A stretch of DNA of 64,000 nt from Herbidospora cretacea. Its GTDB lineage: Bacteria > Actinomycetota > Actinomycetes > Streptosporangiales > Streptosporangiaceae. Both the position numbers and the translations under genes were made by a program. The stretch is from assembly GCF_001570605.1 (NCBI RefSeq), contig NZ_BBXG01000007.1:118042-182041 (forward strand), in the 5' to 3' direction. Below are positions 51,858 to 60,855 of the stretch, one piece after another. The first letter of the stretch is position 1, and every line of letters starts with the position of its first letter. The notes under the pieces were generated by a model. That model was not told the DNA's origin, did no database searches, and saw only the letters and a program-made list of their open reading frames with translations.

Positions 51858-53227
51858 CGCCGGACATCGAGTTTCCCGAGGGGTTCATCTGGGGCGCCGC
51901 CACGGCGTCGTACCAGGTGGAGGGGGCCGCCCGGGAAGACGGCCGCGGCGTGTCCATCTGGGACACCTTCGCGCGCACCCCCGGCAAGGTCGCCGACGGC
52001 CACACCGGAGACGTGGCCTGCGACCACTACCACCGCTATCCGGAGGACGTGCGTCTCATGGCCGATCTCGGCCTGGACGTCTACCGCTTCTCCACCGCCT
52101 GGCCCCGGGTCGTCCCCGACGGCTCGGGCCCGGCCAACCCCCGCGGCCTCGACTTCTACGACCGCCTGGTCGACGAGCTCCTCGCGGCGGGGATCACCCC
52201 GTACGTGACCCTCTACCACTGGGACCTGCCCCAGAACCTGGAGGACCGCGGCGGCTGGACCTCCCGCGACACCGCCTACTACTTCGCCGACTACGCGGCG
52301 GCCGTGCACGCCCGGCTCTCCGACCGGGTCTCCACCTGGACGACCCTGAACGAGCCCTGGGTCTCGGCGTTCCTCGGCTACGGCAGCGGCGTGCACGCCC
52401 CCGGCGTCACCGACCCCGCCGCGGCGTTCAAGGCGGCCCACCACCTGCTGCTCGCCCACGGCCTGGCCGCCCAGAACCTGACCGGCACCCTGGCCCTGAC
52501 GCTGAACATGGCCCCGGTCGTGACTCCGGCGCAGATCCTGGACGCGGGGATCGCGCTGTCGGGGGAGGACTCCGCCGCCGTGCACCTGGTGGACGCCCTG
52601 CTCAACCGGCAGTTCCTCGACCCGGCGCTGAAGGGGACCTACCCGGCGGAGGTCCTGGAGATCGCCGAACGCCACGGCGGCCTCGACCACATCCGCGACG
52701 GCGACCTGGACATCATCTGCCAGCCGATCGACCTGCTCGGGATCAACTACTACAACCCGTGCGTCGTCCAGGCCGCCGCCGGAGCCGTGGCCCCGACGGC
52801 CTGGCCGGGCACCGACGGCGTCGAGTTCGCCGTCATCGAGGGCCCGCAGACCTCCATGGGCTGGCCCATCATCCCGTCGGGCCTGTCCCGGCTGCTGGTG
52901 CGCCTGTCGCGCGACTACCCGGACGTCGGCCTCCTCGTCACCGAGAACGGCGCCGCCTTCCACGACAAGGTCGTCGGCGACCGGGTGCCCGACAGCGACC
53001 GGGTCTCCTACCTCGACGGTCACCTGCGCGCCTGCCACGAGGCCATCGCGGCGGGAGCCGATCTGCGCGGCTACCTCGTGTGGTCCCTTTTCGACAATTT
53101 CGAGTGGGCGGAGGGGTACCACCAGCGATTCGGTATCGTTCGAGTCGATTACGCCACTCAGCGCCGCCTGCCCAAGGACAGCGCCCTGTGGTATCGCGAC
53201 GTCATCCAGCGGAACGGCATCGAGTGA
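51854..53227 (+). CDS. GH1 beta-glucosidase
   Basis: 457 residues from ATG 51854, overlapping the permease stop by 4 bp. Glycoside hydrolase family 1: FIWGAATASYQVEGA near the start, acid/base Glu in TTLNEPW (about 166-172), nucleophile Glu in LLVTENGAAF (about 360-369). It cleaves beta-glucosides taken up by the transporter in the cytosol, since no signal peptide is present. The downstream LacI gene overlaps by 4 bp. Confidence 0.96.
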   Translation: MTPDIEFPEGFIWGAATASYQVEGAAREDGRGVSIWDTFARTPGKVADGHTGDVACDHYHRYPEDVRLMADLGLDVYRFSTAWPRVVPDGSGPANPRGLDFYDRLVDELLAAGITPYVTLYHWDLPQNLEDRGGWTSRDTAYYFADYAAAVHARLSDRVSTWTTLNEPWVSAFLGYGSGVHAPGVTDPAAAFKAAHHLLLAHGLAAQNLTGTLALTLNMAPVVTPAQILDAGIALSGEDSAAVHLVDALLNRQFLDPALKGTYPAEVLEIAERHGGLDHIRDGDLDIICQPIDLLGINYYNPCVVQAAAGAVAPTAWPGTDGVEFAVIEGPQTSMGWPIIPSGLSRLLVRLSRDYPDVGLLVTENGAAFHDKVVGDRVPDSDRVSYLDGHLRACHEAIAAGADLRGYLVWSLFDNFEWAEGYHQRFGIVRVDYATQRRLPKDSALWYRDVIQRNGIE

Positions 53228-54219
53228 AACGTCCTACCTTGGAGGCGGTCGCCGCCCGCGCCGGCGTGTCCAAGTCGACCGTCTCAAGGGTGGTCAACGG
53301 CGACACGACCGTGACGCCGAACTTCCGCGAGCTGGTGCTGCGGGCGGTGAACGAACTGGGCTACGTGCCCAACTCGGTCGCCCGCAGCCTGGTGACCCAG
53401 CGGACGAACTCGATCGCCCTGGTGGTGTCCGACCCGCCCGCCGGCCTGTTCTCCGACGACCCCATGTTCTCGGCCGTGGTGCGTTCGGCGTCGCGGGCGC
53501 TGGAGGCGGCGTCCAAGCAGGTCGTTCTGATGCTGGCCGGGTCGGACGAGAGCCGGGTGCGCGTCCAGGAGTACGTCGCCGCCGGTCACGTCGACGGCGT
53601 CATGCTCGTGTCCTTCTACGGCGCCGATCCGCTTCCAGCGGCGCTGATGCGGATGGGCCTGCCGATGGCGTCCTTCGGCAAGCCCGTCTCGGCGCCCTCG
53701 GTCCCCTACGTCGACAACGACAACCTGGGCGGGGCGCGGCAGGCCGTCGAGCACCTGCTGGCCCGGGGACGGCGGCGGATCGCCACCATCTCGGGGCCGC
53801 TCGACATGATCGCGTCCCAGGACCGGCTGACCGGGTATCGCGAGACGCTGCGCGACACGGGCCGCCGGTCGATCATCGCGGTCGGCGACTTCACCAGGGT
53901 GTCCGGGGACCAGGCGATGTGCCAGCTCCTGGAGGACGACCCCGGGCTCGACGCGGTCTTCGCGGCGAACGACCTGATGGCCATAGGAGCACTGCACGCC
54001 CTGAGACGGGCCGGCCGGCGGGTGCCGGACGACGTGGCCGTGGTCGGGTTCGACGACATAGAGGCCGCGCTCTACACCGACCCCCCGCTGACCACGGTCC
54101 GCAGCCCGATGGCCGACCAGGCGCTCGCCGTGGTCAGCCTGCTGCTGGGGCTGTTCGAGGACGGGCCCGCCGACCCGGTGATACTGCCGACGGAACTGGT
54201 GGTCCGGGAGTCGGGCTGA
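53224..54219 (+). CDS. LacI-family repressor of the beta-glucoside operon
   Basis: 331 residues from GTG 53224. The N-terminal LacI helix-turn-helix LEAVAARAGVSKSTVSRVVN (6-25) is followed by the hinge helix NSVARSLV and a periplasmic-binding-type effector domain with FAANDLMAIGAL and AVVGFDDIEAA. It is the last gene of the operon and probably binds the palindrome at 48576-48593; the sugar acts as inducer. Its own gene is therefore under its own control. Confidence 0.95.
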   Translation: MKRPTLEAVAARAGVSKSTVSRVVNGDTTVTPNFRELVLRAVNELGYVPNSVARSLVTQRTNSIALVVSDPPAGLFSDDPMFSAVVRSASRALEAASKQVVLMLAGSDESRVRVQEYVAAGHVDGVMLVSFYGADPLPAALMRMGLPMASFGKPVSAPSVPYVDNDNLGGARQAVEHLLARGRRRIATISGPLDMIASQDRLTGYRETLRDTGRRSIIAVGDFTRVSGDQAMCQLLEDDPGLDAVFAANDLMAIGALHALRRAGRRVPDDVAVVGFDDIEAALYTDPPLTTVRSPMADQALAVVSLLLGLFEDGPADPVILPTELVVRESG

Positions 54220-54633
54220 TCAGCGGCGCAGCGCCCACTCCACGGCCGGGCAGCGGTTCATGACCACGTCGAGCCCGGCCGCCAGCGCCCGGTCGCCGGC
54301 CTCCTCGTCGTAGACGTCGAGCGGCAGCCAGACCGCCCCCGCCCCGATCTCGACGGCCTCGTCGATCATGCCGCCCGCGAAGGCGGTGCGCCGGTAGATC
54401 GCGACCACCTCGACGGGGACCGGTATCTCGGCGAGGGTCCGGTAGGTCGTCTCGCCGAGGACGGGGCGTCCGTCCGGATGGACCGGAATGATCTTTTTGC
54501 CGCGTTGCTTCATGAGTTGTGCCTGGTTGTAGACGGTCCTGCCCGGATCGCCGGACAAACCGACGAAAGCCCACGTCGTCGTCTCGTTCAGCAGGCGCCG
54601 GATGACCGTCAGGTCGGCGAAACGATCTCCCAT
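54220..54633 (-). CDS. CoA-binding-domain protein (YccU-like)
   Basis: 137 residues from ATG 54633; a TTG five codons earlier is also in frame. Rossmann-type CoA-binding domain: WAFVGLSGDPGRTVYNQAQL, KKIIPVHPDGRPVLGE, PVEVVAIYRR, then GAVWLPLDVYDEEAG. Similar small proteins bind CoA or acyl-CoA; reaction unknown. It starts right after the LacI stop, on the opposite strand, and is divergent from the lanthipeptide cluster. Confidence 0.85.
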   Translation of the reverse strand: MGDRFADLTVIRRLLNETTTWAFVGLSGDPGRTVYNQAQLMKQRGKKIIPVHPDGRPVLGETTYRTLAEIPVPVEVVAIYRRTAFAGGMIDEAVEIGAGAVWLPLDVYDEEAGDRALAAGLDVVMNRCPAVEWALRR

Positions 54634-54800
54634 GTCTTGGTGCAACAACGTGATCGTCGGCTCTCTTCCGGCACAGGTCAGGCCGGGTATTCACGACGGC
54701 ACCCGTGACGTTTGCCCACAGAGGATTGATTGAACTTGTAACTAGAAGCTCTTGGGGTTATCCGCAATTCTTCCTGTTAGCAGAAAGCAGGGAGATGGCA

Positions 54801-57305
54801 GTGAATGACCAATATGAGCTTTATTGCCTCGCGGACCGGCTTTTCTATGACACCCCCGACCGGCGCGGAACCGAAATTCCCGATTTCGCCGTGGCCGGGC
54901 GTGACGTTCCGCGTGGCTGGTCCCACCAGCCGTCCGACACCTGGTTCCACTACGCCCCGACCGGCCACGATGTTCCGCCGCAGGGCTGGAAGATCCATGT
55001 GTCGGCCGGGCTGGCCGACGCGGCGCGGGTGCTGGAAATCGTCTGGGACTATTGCGTCGAGCGTGATATTCCCTTCAAATTCCTGCGCAGCCGGTCCGTT
55101 GTCACCATGCTCAACTCAAAAGGTGCCTCGCGGGGCGCGAGCGGCAAACTGGTCACCATCTACCCGCGCCAGGACTGTCTCGAACTGACGCTCAAGGAGC
55201 TCGACGGCCTGCTGGCGGGGGTACGGGGGCCGTACATCCTGAGTGATCTCCGCTACGGCGACGGGCCCCTTTTCGTGCGCTACGGAGGATTCGTGGCCCG
55301 GCGCTGCGCCGCCCCCAACGGGGAGCTCGTGCCGGCGATGGAGAACGACCGGGGCGAGCTGGTGCCCGACGAGCGGGGGCCCTCGTTCACGATCCCGCCG
55401 TGGGTGACGCTGCCCGACTTCCTCCACGCCCATCTCGAGGCCAGGAACGCGGTCACCACGACCGAGCTGCCCTACGCGGTCGACTCCGTCATGCACTTCT
55501 CCAACGGGGGCGGGGTCTACCTGGCCACCGACCGGCGGACCGGCGAGCGGGTCGTCCTCAAGGAGGCCCGGCCGATGGCGGGGCTCGACGCGTCCGAGCG
55601 TGACGCGGTGGCACGGCTCCAACACGAGCGCGACGTGCTGCGACGGCTCGACGGGCTCGACTGCGCGCCCGGCTACCGCGACTACTTCGTGCTCGGCGAC
55701 CACCACTTCCTGGTGATGGAGTTCGTCGACGCCACGCCGCTGCAGCGCACGCTGGTCCGCACGTTCCCGCTGACCAGGGCCGACGCCTCGGCCGGGTCGA
55801 TCGCCGAATACACCGTCTGGGCGCTCGACACGCTGCCAAAGGTCCAGGCCGCCGTCGCGGCGCTCCACGAACGGGGCGTCGTCTTCTGCGACCTCCATCC
55901 GAACAACATCCTGATCACGCCCGACGGGCGGCTCGTCCTCATCGACTTCGAGGTGGCGACGTTCGCCGAGGACCTCGGCCGGTCGGTGCTGGCCCATCCG
56001 GCCTTCCAGGCGCCCGCCGACCGGCGGGGCACCGACGTCGACCACTACGCCCTGGCCTGTCTCACGCTGGGCCTGTTCGCGCCGCAGCTCACGATCACCG
56101 TGCCGCTGGCGCGGGCCAAGGCGGCCCAGCTCGGGCAGATGATCGTCGACACCTTCCCGGTGCCGGCCGAGCTGATCAAACGGGCCGTCCACACGATCAC
56201 CGGGGCCCTCGGGGGCGGGCCCACGGTGAGCGTGACCAGCGGCGATCCGATGACGGCGATGGCGCGGGCGATCCTGGCCAGCGCCACCCCCCACCGCGCC
56301 GACCGGCTGTTCCCCGGCGACGTCGCCCAGTTCCGGCCCGGCGGCGGGATCAACATGGCCCACGGCGCGGCCGGGGTGCTGTTCGCGCTCGACGCGTCGG
56401 GGGCCGGACGGTTCCCCGACCACGAAGAGTGGCTCCTGCGCCAGCAGGGCGAGGCCCCGCCCGGCTTCTACGACGGGCTCCACGGCGTCGCCTACGTCCT
56501 CGACCGGTTCGGGCACGTCGACAGGGCGCTCGACCTCGTCGACCGGGCCATGGCCGGCCCGTGGCGCGATCTCGACCTCAGCCTCTGGTCGGGGCTGCCC
56601 GGCATCGGGCTCAACCTGCTCCACCTGGGGCTCGACGCCCAGCCGCTGGTCGAACTCTGCGCCGACCGGCTGCCCGCCGACGTGCCGGAGATCTCCGGCG
56701 GCGCCAACCCCAGAGCCGGTCTTCTCCACGGCCTGAGCGGCCCCGCCCTCCTCTTCCTGCGCGCCTACGACCACACCCGCGACCCCGCCCTGCTCGACCT
56801 GGCCGAACACGCGCTGCGCCTCGACCTGAAACGGTGCACGACCACCGCCGACGGATCGCTGCAGGTCGACCAGGGCTGGCGGACGCTGCCCTACCTCGAC
56901 GAGGGGTCGGTCGGCATCGCGATCGCGCTGGCCGACCTGCTCCGCCACCGGCCCGGGTCACCCCTGGCCGCCGCGCTGCCCGACCTGGTGAAAGTGGGCC
57001 GCTGCCGCTTCTTCGTGCAGCCCGGCCTGTTCTCCGGGCGGGCCGGCATGATCCTGGCCGACCGGACGCTGATCCCCGGCCTCGACTGGCACATCCTTCC
57101 CTACCGCGACGGGATCGCCTTCCCCGGCGACCAGCTGCTCCGGCTGTCGATGGACTTCGCGACCGGCACCGCCGGCGTCCTCTACGCCCTCAGCGGCAAC
57201 CCGTTGCCCTTCACACATCCACTCGGCGCGGAGCCCCACGCCGTGCCCGGTGGCGCCCCCCCGCACCCACCGGCCAAGGAGGTGATCGGGGCCCCGAACA
57301 GCTAG
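54801..57305 (+). CDS. Class III lanthipeptide synthetase (LanKC)
   Basis: 834 residues from GTG 54801, with GGGAG six bases upstream (ATG 54795 is too close to it). Three domains: N-terminal lyase (1-215, SGKLVTIYPRQD about 113), Ser/Thr kinase (about 220-480: VVLK with Lys254, VVFCDLHPNNIL with catalytic Asp364, LIDFEVATF with Asp382) and a LanC-like cyclase (about 515-834: MAHGAAGVLFAL, GLPGIGLNLL, GLLHGLSGPALL, TGTAGVLYAL). The zinc Cys-Cys-His ligands of class I, II and IV cyclases are absent, which defines class III (RamC, LabKC). The kinase-lyase pair forms dehydroalanines. Confidence 0.95.
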   Translation: MNDQYELYCLADRLFYDTPDRRGTEIPDFAVAGRDVPRGWSHQPSDTWFHYAPTGHDVPPQGWKIHVSAGLADAARVLEIVWDYCVERDIPFKFLRSRSVVTMLNSKGASRGASGKLVTIYPRQDCLELTLKELDGLLAGVRGPYILSDLRYGDGPLFVRYGGFVARRCAAPNGELVPAMENDRGELVPDERGPSFTIPPWVTLPDFLHAHLEARNAVTTTELPYAVDSVMHFSNGGGVYLATDRRTGERVVLKEARPMAGLDASERDAVARLQHERDVLRRLDGLDCAPGYRDYFVLGDHHFLVMEFVDATPLQRTLVRTFPLTRADASAGSIAEYTVWALDTLPKVQAAVAALHERGVVFCDLHPNNILITPDGRLVLIDFEVATFAEDLGRSVLAHPAFQAPADRRGTDVDHYALACLTLGLFAPQLTITVPLARAKAAQLGQMIVDTFPVPAELIKRAVHTITGALGGGPTVSVTSGDPMTAMARAILASATPHRADRLFPGDVAQFRPGGGINMAHGAAGVLFALDASGAGRFPDHEEWLLRQQGEAPPGFYDGLHGVAYVLDRFGHVDRALDLVDRAMAGPWRDLDLSLWSGLPGIGLNLLHLGLDAQPLVELCADRLPADVPEISGGANPRAGLLHGLSGPALLFLRAYDHTRDPALLDLAEHALRLDLKRCTTTADGSLQVDQGWRTLPYLDEGSVGIAIALADLLRHRPGSPLAAALPDLVKVGRCRFFVQPGLFSGRAGMILADRTLIPGLDWHILPYRDGIAFPGDQLLRLSMDFATGTAGVLYALSGNPLPFTHPLGAEPHAVPGGAPPHPPAKEVIGAPNS

Positions 57306-57364
57306 CTCCACCTTTCTAAGATCTCGAATTCCTCCCGATAGACATCTCACAAAGGAGCATGACC

Positions 57365-57511
57365 ATGGTTCTTCTCGACCTTCAGGCGATGGAGCTTCCC
57401 GGCGGCGGTCACCCCGGTGGCGGCGGTCACGGCGGCGGCGGCAGCACGCTGACCCTGCTCGGCTGCGCGTCCCAGACGCCCAGCAACCTGAGCCTGCTGC
57501 TCTGCCACTAG
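57365..57511 (+). CDS. Class III lanthipeptide precursor peptide with Gly/His-rich leader
   Basis: 48 residues; ATG 57365 with AAAGGAG seven bases upstream (an ATG six bases earlier is too close to that site). The leader opens MVLLDLQAME, whose L-x-x-L-Q box is the recognition site of class III synthetases, as in SapB. It then runs into a stretch made mostly of Gly with three His and two Pro (11-26). The core (about 27-48) has two units, S27-x2-T30-x3-C34 and S40-x2-S43-x3-C47, the spacing that gives labionin or lanthionine rings in labyrinthopeptin and SapB. Too short for many gene callers; stands 59 bp after the LanKC stop. Confidence 0.92.
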   Translation: MVLLDLQAMELPGGGHPGGGGHGGGGSTLTLLGCASQTPSNLSLLLCH

Positions 57512-57522
57512 GCACCCGATCG

Positions 57523-57552
57523 GGGCCCTGGGCTCGCGGGAGCTCAGGGCCC
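57523..57552 (+). terminator. Attenuator hairpin between precursor and ABC genes
   Basis: GGGCCCTG (57523-57530) pairs with CAGGGCCC (57545-57552), with an inner GCTC/GAGC stem. It begins 12 bases after the precursor stop. A partial stop here would give more precursor message than transporter message, as in other lanthipeptide clusters. No T-run beyond TCCCTTG. Confidence 0.65.
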
Positions 57553-57613
57553 TCCCTTGTTCATGCGCAGTTGTTCGTTCAGTTCTCGCCCACGTGAAGA
57601 GAGGGACCCGGCG

Positions 57614-59209
57614 TTGCGGACGGCCGATCGGCTGACAGCCGAGGCGATCAGGCGGAGCGGGCCCGCGGCGGGCGTGCTCGCCGCTGTCGCGCTGGCCGGC
57701 GCCGGCCTTGAGCTGGCGCTGCCGTTCGTGCTCGGCCGCGCCGTCGACACCTTCTCTCCCTCCTGGGTGGCGTTGGCCGGGGCCGTCGTGGTGCTCCTCG
57801 TCGCCTGCGACGGTCTCGGCGTCTACGCGAGCGGGACCGGTGGCGCGCGGGCGGCGGCCTGGCTGCGTCACCGGACGCTCACCCATCTGCTGGGCGTCGG
57901 CCCCGGGGTGACCCGGCGGATCCCCGAGGGCGACCTGGTCACCCGGCTCGGCGTCAACGCCGAGGAGGCGGGGCGGGCCGGTGACGCGATGGTCGCGTCG
58001 GTGGCGCTCGTGGTGCCGTCGGCCGGGGCGCTCGTGCTGCTGGTGCTGATCGATCCGTGGCTGGCGCTGACGCTGGCGGGCGGGCTGGTCGTGATCGCCT
58101 TCGTGCTGAAGCGGTTTCTGAAGACGTCCACGGTGATCGCCGGGGGCTACCAGGAGGCGCAGGCCGACATCGCGTCCCGGCTGGTCGAGGCGGTCGCCGG
58201 GGCCCGCACCATCGCCGCCGCCGGGACCGCCGAGCGGGAGACCTCGCGGGTGCTGACCGCGCTGCCGGTGGTCCGGGGCCACGCGATGGCGCTGTGGCGG
58301 GCCAACGCCGACGCGGGGGCGCGGGCCGCGATCGTGGTGCCGCTGCTTGAGGTGCTGGTGCTGGCCGTAGGCGGCTGGCGGCTGTCGGCCGGGGAACTCT
58401 CGGTCGGCGAGCTCTACGCCGCCGCCCGCTATGTGGTCATCGGCGCGGGCCTGGGGCCCGCGATCGGATCACTCGGGCGGCTGGCCCGCGCCCGCGCGGC
58501 CGGCGCGCGGCTGGCGGAGATCCTCGACGAGTGCCCCCGGACCCACGGGGTGCGGACGCTGCCCGCCGGACCCGGAAGACTGACCTTCCACGACGTCCCC
58601 GGCCTCGCACTGGAGATCCCGGGCGGCGCCTCGGTGGCCGTGGTCGGCGCCGGGGCCGCCCGGTTCGCGCGTCTCGCGGCGCGCCTCGACGACCCGGAGA
58701 GCGGTGAGGTCCTGCTCGACGGCGTGCCCCTGCGGTCGCTGACCCGCGCGTCGCTCCGCGCCGCCGTCGGCTATGCCGTCGCCCGGCCCCATCTGGTCGG
58801 CGACACCGTCGCCGACGCGATCGGCGGCTCCCGTCCCGCGGCCGTGGCCGCCGGGGCCGACGACTTCGTCCGCCGCCTGCCCCACGGCTACCAGACCGCC
58901 CTCGCCGAGGCCCCCCTGTCGGGCGGCGAACGCCAGCGGCTCGGCCTGGCCAGGGCGTTCGCGAAGGGCAACCGGCTGCTGGTGCTCGACGACGCCACAT
59001 CCAGCCTCGACACCATCACCGAGCGGCAGGTCTCCAACGCCCTGTCCGCCGACGCCCGCACCCGCGTCACGGTGACCCACCGGGCCGCCGTCGCCGCGCG
59101 GGCCGACCGGGTGGTCTGGCTCCACGACGGGCGGCTGCGCGGCTTCGACCGCCATCTCGCGCTGTGGCACGACCCGGCCTACCGGGCCGTCTTCCAGGGG
59201 GGCGCGTGA
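57614..59209 (+). CDS. Half ABC exporter, subunit 1, with degenerate Walker A (RamA/RamB-like)
   Basis: About 531 residues from TTG 57614, chosen because GAGAGGG lies 8 bases before it; ATG 57563 is in frame but has no ribosome site. Membrane domain of about six helices (20-300) and an ATPase domain. The Walker A is broken: VVGAGAARFARL in place of G-x-x-G-x-G-K-S/T. The Walker B end is DDATS rather than DEATS, and the Q-loop Gln is missing (VARPHLV). The signature LSGGERQRL (about 435) and H-loop His are intact. This suits one half of a heterodimer. Overlaps the partner gene by 4 bp. Confidence 0.88.
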   Translation: MRTADRLTAEAIRRSGPAAGVLAAVALAGAGLELALPFVLGRAVDTFSPSWVALAGAVVVLLVACDGLGVYASGTGGARAAAWLRHRTLTHLLGVGPGVTRRIPEGDLVTRLGVNAEEAGRAGDAMVASVALVVPSAGALVLLVLIDPWLALTLAGGLVVIAFVLKRFLKTSTVIAGGYQEAQADIASRLVEAVAGARTIAAAGTAERETSRVLTALPVVRGHAMALWRANADAGARAAIVVPLLEVLVLAVGGWRLSAGELSVGELYAAARYVVIGAGLGPAIGSLGRLARARAAGARLAEILDECPRTHGVRTLPAGPGRLTFHDVPGLALEIPGGASVAVVGAGAARFARLAARLDDPESGEVLLDGVPLRSLTRASLRAAVGYAVARPHLVGDTVADAIGGSRPAAVAAGADDFVRRLPHGYQTALAEAPLSGGERQRLGLARAFAKGNRLLVLDDATSSLDTITERQVSNALSADARTRVTVTHRAAVAARADRVVWLHDGRLRGFDRHLALWHDPAYRAVFQGGA

Positions 59210-60855
59210 CCTCCTTCGGACGCCGGACCCGGGTCGGGCCGTTCCTCTGGCGGTCGTTCCACGCCCAGCCGGGGCAGGCGCGGCGGTTCGTCCTCTGGTC
59301 GCTGGTCGAGGCCGCCCCGGCGTTCGTCATCGGGCTGGCCATCGCGCGGGCGGTCGACGCGTTCACCGCGCAGCGGGCCGTCGCCGGGCTCTCCTGGACG
59401 CTGCTGCTCGGGGTCTCCTGGGTCTTCGCCGCCGTCGGGGCGCGGCAGGTGGTCGTCACGCTGGCGACCATCGTCGAGCCCGTGCGGGAGGGGCTGCTGA
59501 CGGCGACCGTGCGCGGGGCGCTGGAGTCGGGCAAGGACGACCCCGCCGCCGTGACCAGGGCCAACCTCCAGGTCGAGGTGGCCCGCGACGCCTTCACCGG
59601 GGTCATCGGGTCGGTCAAGGCGTTCGTGTTCGCCCTTCTCGGGGTCGTCGCCGGGGTGGCGGCGCTGATGCCGGAGCTGCTCCTGCTGGTGCTGCCGCCG
59701 CTGCTGCTCGGGCTCGGCGCGTTCCTCTTCTCGCTGCCGGAGCTGGCCAGGCGGCAGCACGGCTATCTGCTCGCCGACGAGGCCACCGCCGAGAGCCTGG
59801 TCAGGGTCACCGCCGCGCTCGGCGACGTCGCCGCGTCCGGTGAGGAGGAGCACGCCGCCCGCTACGCCGGCGCCCGCTTCGACGGCCAGCGACGGGCGGC
59901 GCGCAGGCTGGCCGGGGTGACCACGCTCCGCACCGTCGTGCTGGGGGCGGGGGCGTGGGCGCCGATCCTGCTCGTGCTGGCCTACGGGCCGCGCCTGGGC
60001 GCGACCCCCGGTGTCGTGCTCGGGACGCTGGCCTACGTGATGCAGTCACTCACGCCCGCGCTGTTCAACCTGGCCAGCGGGCTGGGGGAGAGCGGGGTGC
60101 GGCTCTGGGTCACGCTGACCCGGCTGCGGGCCGCCCTGCCACCACCGGCGCAGGAGACCCGCCGGGCCGAGGGGGTGCACACCGAGCTGAAGGGGGTCAC
60201 GTTCGCCTACGGGCCCCAGGCGCTGCCGGTCGTCGACCACCTCGACCTGGTCATCGCCGAAGGGGAGCACCTCGCGGTCGTCGGGCCGAGCGGGATCGGC
60301 AAGTCCACCCTCGCCGCCCTGATCGCCGGGATGGTCGCGCCCGGTCAGGGCAGGGTGATCGTCGGCGGGGTCCCGGCCGCGCGGGTCGACAGGGGACAGC
60401 GGGCGCTGATCCCGCAGGAGGCCTACGTCTTCCGGGGGACCGTCGCCGAGAACCTGGGCGACCACGAGCCGCGACGGATGCGGGAGGCCCTCGACGCCCT
60501 CGGCGCGGGGCACATCAGGCTTCAGTCGGCGGCCACCGAGCTCGGACCGTCCGACCGGCAGCTCGTCGCGCTGGCCAGGGCCTACCTCGCCGACGCCCCG
60601 CTGGTCATCCTCGACGAGGCCACGTCGTGCCTCGACCCGGCGGCCGAGGCGCTCGTCGAGCAGGCGTTCGCGGCGCGCGGCGGCACCCTGATCGTCGTCG
60701 CCCACCGCGTCAGCTCGGCCCTCCGGGCCCGGAATGTGCTGGTCATGGACGGCACCCGCGTCGTCACCGGCACCCATCAGGAACTTCTCGCCGCCTCGCC
60801 GCTCTACGCGGATCTGGCCGGGCACTGGGACCCCCGACTCAGGCAGGTTTCATGA
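59206..60855 (+). CDS. Half ABC exporter, subunit 2, with degenerate signature motif
   Basis: 549 residues from GTG 59206, overlapping subunit 1 by 4 bp. Membrane domain (about 30-320), then the ATPase: intact Walker A GPSGIGKST (361-369), Q-loop LIPQEAYVF, Walker B LVILDEATS (466-474). The signature motif LSGGQ is replaced by LGPSDRQ (446-452). The pattern is the exact complement of subunit 1, so the heterodimer has one complete and one dead ATP site. It probably exports the lanthipeptide. Stop overlaps the peptidase start by 4 bp. Confidence 0.92.
   Translation: MTSFGRRTRVGPFLWRSFHAQPGQARRFVLWSLVEAAPAFVIGLAIARAVDAFTAQRAVAGLSWTLLLGVSWVFAAVGARQVVVTLATIVEPVREGLLTATVRGALESGKDDPAAVTRANLQVEVARDAFTGVIGSVKAFVFALLGVVAGVAALMPELLLLVLPPLLLGLGAFLFSLPELARRQHGYLLADEATAESLVRVTAALGDVAASGEEEHAARYAGARFDGQRRAARRLAGVTTLRTVVLGAGAWAPILLVLAYGPRLGATPGVVLGTLAYVMQSLTPALFNLASGLGESGVRLWVTLTRLRAALPPPAQETRRAEGVHTELKGVTFAYGPQALPVVDHLDLVIAEGEHLAVVGPSGIGKSTLAALIAGMVAPGQGRVIVGGVPAARVDRGQRALIPQEAYVFRGTVAENLGDHEPRRMREALDALGAGHIRLQSAATELGPSDRQLVALARAYLADAPLVILDEATSCLDPAAEALVEQAFAARGGTLIVVAHRVSSALRARNVLVMDGTRVVTGTHQELLAASPLYADLAGHWDPRLRQVS

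Noticed and set aside
54726-54763. Promoter boxes before LanKC (TTGATT and TTATCC)
   Set aside because: The spacing of the possible boxes is not 16-18 bases in any combination, so no promoter is claimed; the leader is only noted as AT-rich.
57557-57613. N-terminal extension of ABC subunit 1 to ATG 57563 or TTG 57557
   Set aside because: No ribosome site precedes these, whereas GAGAGGG precedes TTG 57614; the extension is also Ser/Arg-rich and unlike the family.
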